From positions 1-64,000 of the forward strand of contig JAWKAU010000222.1 in NCBI GenBank assembly GCA_033398695.1: a stretch of 64,000 bases of DNA, in the 5' to 3' direction. Under the pieces are notes generated by a model. It had not been told where the DNA came from. It made no database searches and saw nothing but the letters and a program-made list of their open reading frames with translations. The position numbers were made by a program, and so were the translations under genes. Positions 59,618 through 64,000 of the stretch are shown here, piece by piece; positions within the stretch are counted from its first letter, which is position 1, and each line of letters opens with the position of its first letter. Source of the stretch: Orobanche coerulescens (lineage: Eukaryota; Streptophyta; Magnoliopsida; Lamiales; Orobanchaceae).

Positions 59618-62160
59618 TGTAACACCCCAAACTAGGCGGATATTACAGTGCCGTAGATCCCCAACTGGGACCCACCAGGCAAAAGAAAATGAATGAATTA
59701 CACAAGATAAATGTAGTATCGAACTACATTACAGCAATAATTACTCCGATGAGGAGTTTAGTTACAACACACCAGACAATACTGACACGGTGTATTTTAT
59801 ATGAAGATAAAATACACAACATCGAATGAAACGGAGTATTCAAATGAAAGTCTCAGCTGAAAATAAAGGACAATAACATGAATAATCGAAAGATCGGGGC
59901 CCCTACTAGTATCACTAGGACTCTTCGACATCAACATGCTATTCCCGTGCGTTTGCCTTGCCATGACTAAAAACAAAATCCCCAAACGGGCCGATTACAA
60001 AGAACAACAATCCTCAAGAGTTGAAAATACACAATCATGATTATATCCGAAGTTATGAAATATCTGTCAAACATACGCAATCAAACATGCTATATGAATC
60101 GACTAATCAAGACGGCTCAAAGGAATGGCGCCACACTACGTCCGGGATGGAAATGTGTCCGTGCACAAGCCACCAACGATCAAACACGCGTGGTCTTGTA
60201 CCTAATCGCCTCACGAGCAATCGACTCGTGCAGTACCCAATGTGAGGCCACCAACCAACACACGACTATAATGTGCCCGACATGAAAATCCTACACATAC
60301 CAACTGCACGCCAAGATGACCCGAATGCCACAATATGACAAAAGTGACAATGAAAATGAATAATGACTCACCAAGATTGAATGATAGTGACATGAATGAT
60401 AGCTCAATGAAATGATCGGAACCGTCGTTCCTTATGGCTGAGGTGATTAATTGACAATGACGAGTTTTGATACGATTAATACAATGATGAATGAGTTATG
60501 ATTATGAATGAACAACGACAAAAGGAATGAATATCCTTTTAACCGAGTAAGAATTAACTTACACAACGCCGGTGACAATTATCCTTCCACGAACAATGTC
60601 CTAATTGAGATATCGGTCGCTCGAACAACCTTGAACAATTCAATTACCAACAATCCGTTCAATATACGAATCAAACACGAATATAACGAACTCAAAACGC
60701 CAATACGACTAAACCAAGTCCATTGAGGCATTAAATCAAACACGTTGCGTCCGAACTCCGATTGTTTACAATCAAACCTCAATATACCAATATCAAATCC
60801 CTCAAGAAAGGTTTCAAACCCACAAAACATCTTCAATACGATTAATAATCCAAAACGAATATCCAAAAACGTGATTATAACGACAATTAATGGAAAACCC
60901 CCAATTTCAACTCGATATTCAAAGTGTTCTTGAGTAATCCTTCAATAATCCAATGAATCTTTATACAAACTTATAATCATATACATATCCCTTCATATAA
61001 CATGATTATAACGTCCAAAACATCTTATCTCAACACAAAATCGAAATCCAAGGTGTTGAAGAATATTACCTTTGAAGATCCAAACACTTCGATCCGATGA
61101 AAACGTGTTAAATCGACTATCCAAGCTTCCCAACGAAATAAGATGATGAAATCCGAATACACAAGTGATTGAGGATGGAAAAATACCTCTCTCAAGTCTC
61201 TCTTTCGGAACAAGAAGAAGAAGAGGATGAAAATGAGTAAAAATGTCCCGCCGAGTACTTAAATATCACGGAAGTTACGGCAGAACTCGGCCCTCTTACG
61301 GCCGTAACTTTCAAGTCAACGGCCTTACGGCCGTAACTCAGCTTCGTCCGAAAGCTCGCCGATGACTTACGGCCAGAACCGCTTCCCGAGTTACGGCGTA
61401 ACCCGCCTCCGTCAAAACACCGCCGACAGCCTTTACGGCCGTACCGCACACCTTACGGCCGTAACTCGAATGATACGGCCGTATCCGGCCAACCTTACGG
61501 GCGTAACCCGCCCACGTCAAAAATAGCCGACATCCTTCTCGCACAGACGGCCAGATCCGGCCAAGCCTTACGGCCGCACTGCCTCGACTTACGGCCGTAT
61601 GCCGCAACCCTTACGGCCGTAAGTCACCCTTGGTCGACAACACCAAATTAACGAACACCACTTACGGCCGTATCTCACCTTCCTTACGGCCGTAACTCAC
61701 CTTCGCCAAAATGCCCGGGCACTGGCCGACCACTTACGGCCAGAATCGCCACTTTACGGCCGTACTACTGGACTTACGGCCGTATCCCGTAACCTTACGG
61801 CCGTAACTCAATGTTGGCCAAGGTGAATAAATCCGATGATTCCGATTCCTCGATACGACCGATGAATGATCCGACAAATCATACGAATGTGGAAATGAAC
61901 AAGTCTAACACATGCCAAGGAATGATACTCCAAAGACAAGACTACCAATCACGATGATAATGATAATACTCCTGCTCCGACACTCAAACGGAGATGAAAT
62001 GACGATCGCAGAATCGATACACGGTTACAACATGCCAACATTGAACGCAATTGAGTGATTCATGAATGATGAGTGATTATTAATGAGTGAGAATTCTTGA
62101 GTGACAAATACAGATCGATAATTACCGAATGAAAATGACTGAGTTACAACCGGTATTACA
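59618..62160 (-). repeat. Gypsy-E 3' LTR
   Basis: A 2,543-bp LTR. On the minus strand the U3 (62160 to about 61270) carries a dense palindrome array, a TATA-like ATATTTAAG lies near 61263-61255, and a long AT-rich leader runs to 59618. The leader (59640-61200) has no recognisable gene and no minisatellite, unlike LARD-B. Confidence 0.87.
61254..61812 (-). promoter_or_regulatory. Gypsy-E U3 array of about 19 TTACGGCCGTAA palindromes with TATA
   Basis: About 19 perfect or near copies of the 12-bp palindrome TTACGGCCGTAA occur between 61271 and 61812, for example at about 61298, 61326, 61453, 61589, 61611, 61686 and 61796. Spacing is mostly 20-45 bp. They lie just upstream, on the minus strand, of ATATTTAAG near 61263-61255. 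Between them is GC-rich sequence with CTCGGCC and CGCC stretches. The arrangement suggests a multi-site protein-binding or chromatin module; function is inferred. Confidence 0.75.
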
Positions 62161-62192
62161 TACTCCCCTTAAAAGAGTTTCGTCCCGAAACT
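62161..62192 (-). other. Gypsy-E polypurine tract and stem-loop
   Basis: The minus strand reads AGTTTCGGGACGAAACT (a 7-bp-arm inverted repeat) followed by CTTTTAAGGGGAGTA, joined to the LTR start at 62160. It is the same layout as Tekay and both large LARDs. Confidence 0.88.
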
Positions 62193-62194
62193 AA

Positions 62195-62605
62195 GGGTCA
62201 AACAATTCGGGACAACTCTCCCGCATATTCTCCTCGGTTCCCAAGTAGCCTCTTCGACTCCGTGTCTAGACCACCGAATCGACCAAAGGAATCATCTTGT
62301 TCCTCAAATGTTTGATTTGCCGCTCCAACACTCGCACAGACGCTCCTCGTACGGATGATCATCCGCGATCTCGATTTCACAAATCAAGTATGTGAGAGAC
62401 GTGAAACACATTATGAATTCGCCCAACAACGAGGTAAAGCCAATCGATGAGCTAACTCGCTTACTCGATTCAAAATCTCACACGGTCCAATGAATCTCGA
62501 ACTCAACTTCCCCGCTTTTCCGAAACGGAAAATACCTCGACTGGGAATACCTTGACCAAACGGATCACCCGTATCGAACTCTAGTGGTCGATGACGACAC
62601 CGCAT
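62195..62605 (-). pseudogene. pol: Gypsy-E integrase C-terminus and chromodomain, broken
   Basis: The minus-strand segment 62605-62411 reads RHRPLEFDTGDPF and GIFRFGKAGKLSSRFIGPCEILNRVSELAHRLALP, the GPY/F-like C-terminal module of chromoviral integrase. Toward 62200, across stops and shifts, chromodomain pieces appear: LRNKMIPLV near 62290, then TEENMRESCPELF near 62225. The alignment to the Tekay C-terminus at 16310-16725 is direct. It is non-functional as written. Confidence 0.83.
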
Positions 62606-62934
62606 ATGATTGCCGACTCGAGCAACAATGACGTCTCTCGATCAAAGCTACCTTCTCCCGGCGGCTATAAGTATATCGGGCTCGGTGCCGATTGACTACG
62701 ATGGGTCGTCCCAACACAATGGAGATCGACAACCGTAATGGTAATTGGGCTTCCCGATCCTCTACTAATCGAGGACGCATGCCCTCAACATGTCCTCCAC
62801 TGTCGAAAAGTCCTCTCGATTGTCCGTCTGACCGAGGATGAAAACGGTAATGATATTAAGCCGAGTTCTCAAAGCACGATGAATGGTTCCCTAAACGAGA
62901 CACGAATCGCCCGACACGATCAGAAACAAAACTC

Positions 62935-63489
62935 TTAGGAGTTCCGTGCAATCTCACTAACTCTCACGAGCATTGGGTAAGTCTCTGGGACCCCACGTAT
63001 CCTTGATCTCAAGGGAATGAGCTGATTTAGATAGCGATCCACGATCACCCAGATCGTATTCATGCCACGACGACTCGTCGGCAAACTTGTGAAGAAATCC
63101 ATAGAAATGTCTTCCCACTTCCATCCTGGAATAGGAAGCGATATCAGAATACTCACCGGTCGCTGATTTTCAATATTGAATTTATAATAGGATAAAAATC
63201 TAGAAACAAATTCCGCGACTCCTGCTTCATATTATTCCACGAAATGTTGTTTCATATCCCGTACACTTCTAGACCCCTGATGATCCGGATAAGGGTTAGC
63301 ATGAGCTTCTCTCAAGATCGAGCTCTTCAACTCATCATTCGCCGGTACGCACTTCCGATTCTCAAAACTCAAGAGTCCATCCTCGTTGACCACAATTTCA
63401 GGGGCTTTCCACTGTACCACATCCTCGGATGAGCGAAAAATGAATTCAACCCCGATTTCCTCCTCAAGTGATGATGAAATCTCTAACAT
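62935..63489 (-). pseudogene. pol: Gypsy-E integrase zinc domain and core start, broken
   Basis: The minus-strand 63489-63232 piece includes VVNEDGLLSFENRKCVPANDELKSSILREAHANPYPDHQGSRSVRDMKQHF, the HHCC-domain region (His of EAHANPY and of DHQG). The 63156-62935 piece carries GWKWEDISMDFFTSLPTSRRGMNTIWVIVDR, with the first catalytic Asp in SMDF. The rest of the core (62930-62610) is disrupted. Between 63160 and 63230 the CxxC part is not clearly readable. Confidence 0.85.
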
Positions 63490-63559
63490 ACAAAGTTGTC
63501 CCGAACTTGTGAAGTCGGACCTCGATCTCGTCTAAGGAATTCCTTTGAAGCTCCTTCGA

Positions 63560-64000
63560 ACTCTTAAATGAGTAAGCATCCGCTCCCGAACGGACTTACG
63601 ACTCAAGGCGTCGGCGACAACGTCGCCTTGCCCGGTGGTAAAGGATCTCGAGATCAAAATCTTTGATTAGTTCCAACCACCGCCCCTGTCGCATATTTAA
63701 CTCCTTGTGAGTAAATATATACTTCATTCATTTCATTATTACTCTCATCTCGGTGATTGGTGAATGACTGACAGGTGACGCCATAAAGGTAATGACGCCA
63801 AAATTCCAACGCGAAAACCACGGTTGTTAGCTCCGGTCGTGGTTGGATAATAAATCATCTAATCCGGGGGAACTTCGGATTTACTTAACATCTTTCGGAG
63901 GTTGCCAATCTCGGATAGCCTCCGTCTTCTGAGGGTCGACACGAACTCTGTCAGATGAAATTACATGCCCGAGAAAAGTCACTTCGGACATCCAGAACTC
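63560..64000 (-). pseudogene. pol: Gypsy-E RT end and RNase H remnant
   Basis: At the right edge the minus strand reads EFWMSEVTFLGHVIS followed by VRVDPQKTEAIRDW, the end of a gypsy RT. Around 63640-63580 it reads a DALSRK-type RNase H end. The 63680-63890 stretch between them is too short to hold a full connection and RNase H, so a deletion is likely. Confidence 0.78.

Larger units (their letters stand above)
59618..64000 (-). mobile_element. Gypsy-E chromovirus, partial
   Basis: The element is read leftward. Its 3' LTR is 59618-62160 and a PPT begins at 62161 on the plus strand. Degraded pol follows to the window end in the order (minus strand) RT end, RNase H end, integrase zinc domain, core, C-terminus, chromodomain. 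LTR termini TGTAATACCGG and GGGGTGTTACA and the chromodomain place it near Tekay/Del. Gag, protease, most of RT and the 5' LTR lie outside the window. Confidence 0.88.

Noticed and set aside
1..64000. Repeat-induced C-to-T mutation as the cause of LTR differences
   Set aside because: The differences are mostly 1-3 bp indels or scrambled triplets at CTG/CAG/CCG and not C-to-T transitions, so a mutation process of that kind does not fit.
1..64000. Host protein genes, tRNA or rRNA genes
   Set aside because: All recognisable coding sequence is retrotransposon gag or pol. The remaining intervals align to LTRs or internals of the elements described, and no tRNA cloverleaf or rRNA signature was seen.

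Overview
The window is repeat-rich nuclear DNA of a flowering plant, probably a eudicot (the species cannot be told from the sequence). I found no host gene, rRNA, tRNA, CRISPR array or bacterial-type feature. Essentially every base belongs to nested LTR retrotransposons: Ty3/gypsy chromoviruses of Tekay/Del type, their large non-autonomous derivatives (called LARD-A, -B and -C here), and one Ty1/copia element of SIRE/Maximus type. Clean 5-bp target-site duplications (TSDs) let most of the nesting be resolved.

Layout. 1-419 is a minus-strand LARD-B-type LTR fragment. 420-3358 is a plus-strand LTR of a related subtype (B'), interrupted by a solo LARD-C LTR at 1285-2676 (TSD CGCGG). From 3359 a minus-strand LARD-B array begins: LTR1 (3359-6364), internal-1 (6365-9284), LTR2 (9285-26057), internal-2 (26058-29004), LTR3 (29005 onward). 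LTR2 holds a Tekay chromovirus (10002-18725, TSD CAATC) with gag, protease, RT, RNase H, integrase and chromodomain remains, and a complete LARD-C element (20392-25426, TSD CACAG). LTR3 is split by a plus-strand LARD-A array (30167-59142, TSD TGGAT) made of four LTRs and three internal domains. A SIRE-like copia element (34861-46104, TSD GTCGA) sits in the second LTR of that array. LTR3 resumes at 59148 and is cut at 59617 by a minus-strand chromovirus (Gypsy-E) that runs off the right edge, with its 3' LTR at 59618-62160 and degraded pol beyond.

How the parts relate. The LARD internal domains carry no intact protein gene, only a possible gag zinc-knuckle relic, so they would depend on proteins from other elements. 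LARD-A, LARD-B, Tekay and Gypsy-E share LTR termini (TGTAAT...GTGTTACA), a U5-end hairpin and a stem-loop before the polypurine tract. LARD-A, LARD-B and Tekay also share a stem-loop overlapping the primer-binding site. Tekay additionally shares U3 and leader blocks with LARD-A, which makes it a plausible helper lineage. Each LTR type carries its own family of GC-rich palindromes just upstream of the TATA box.

Most points of interest are architectural: two shared-LTR tandem arrays, exchangeable palindromic U3 modules that are also insertion hot spots, conserved hairpins at the RNA ends, and a difference pattern between sister LTRs concentrated at CTG/CAG/CCG sites. The last looks like a CHG-methylation-linked consensus artefact and may explain many apparent frameshifts.
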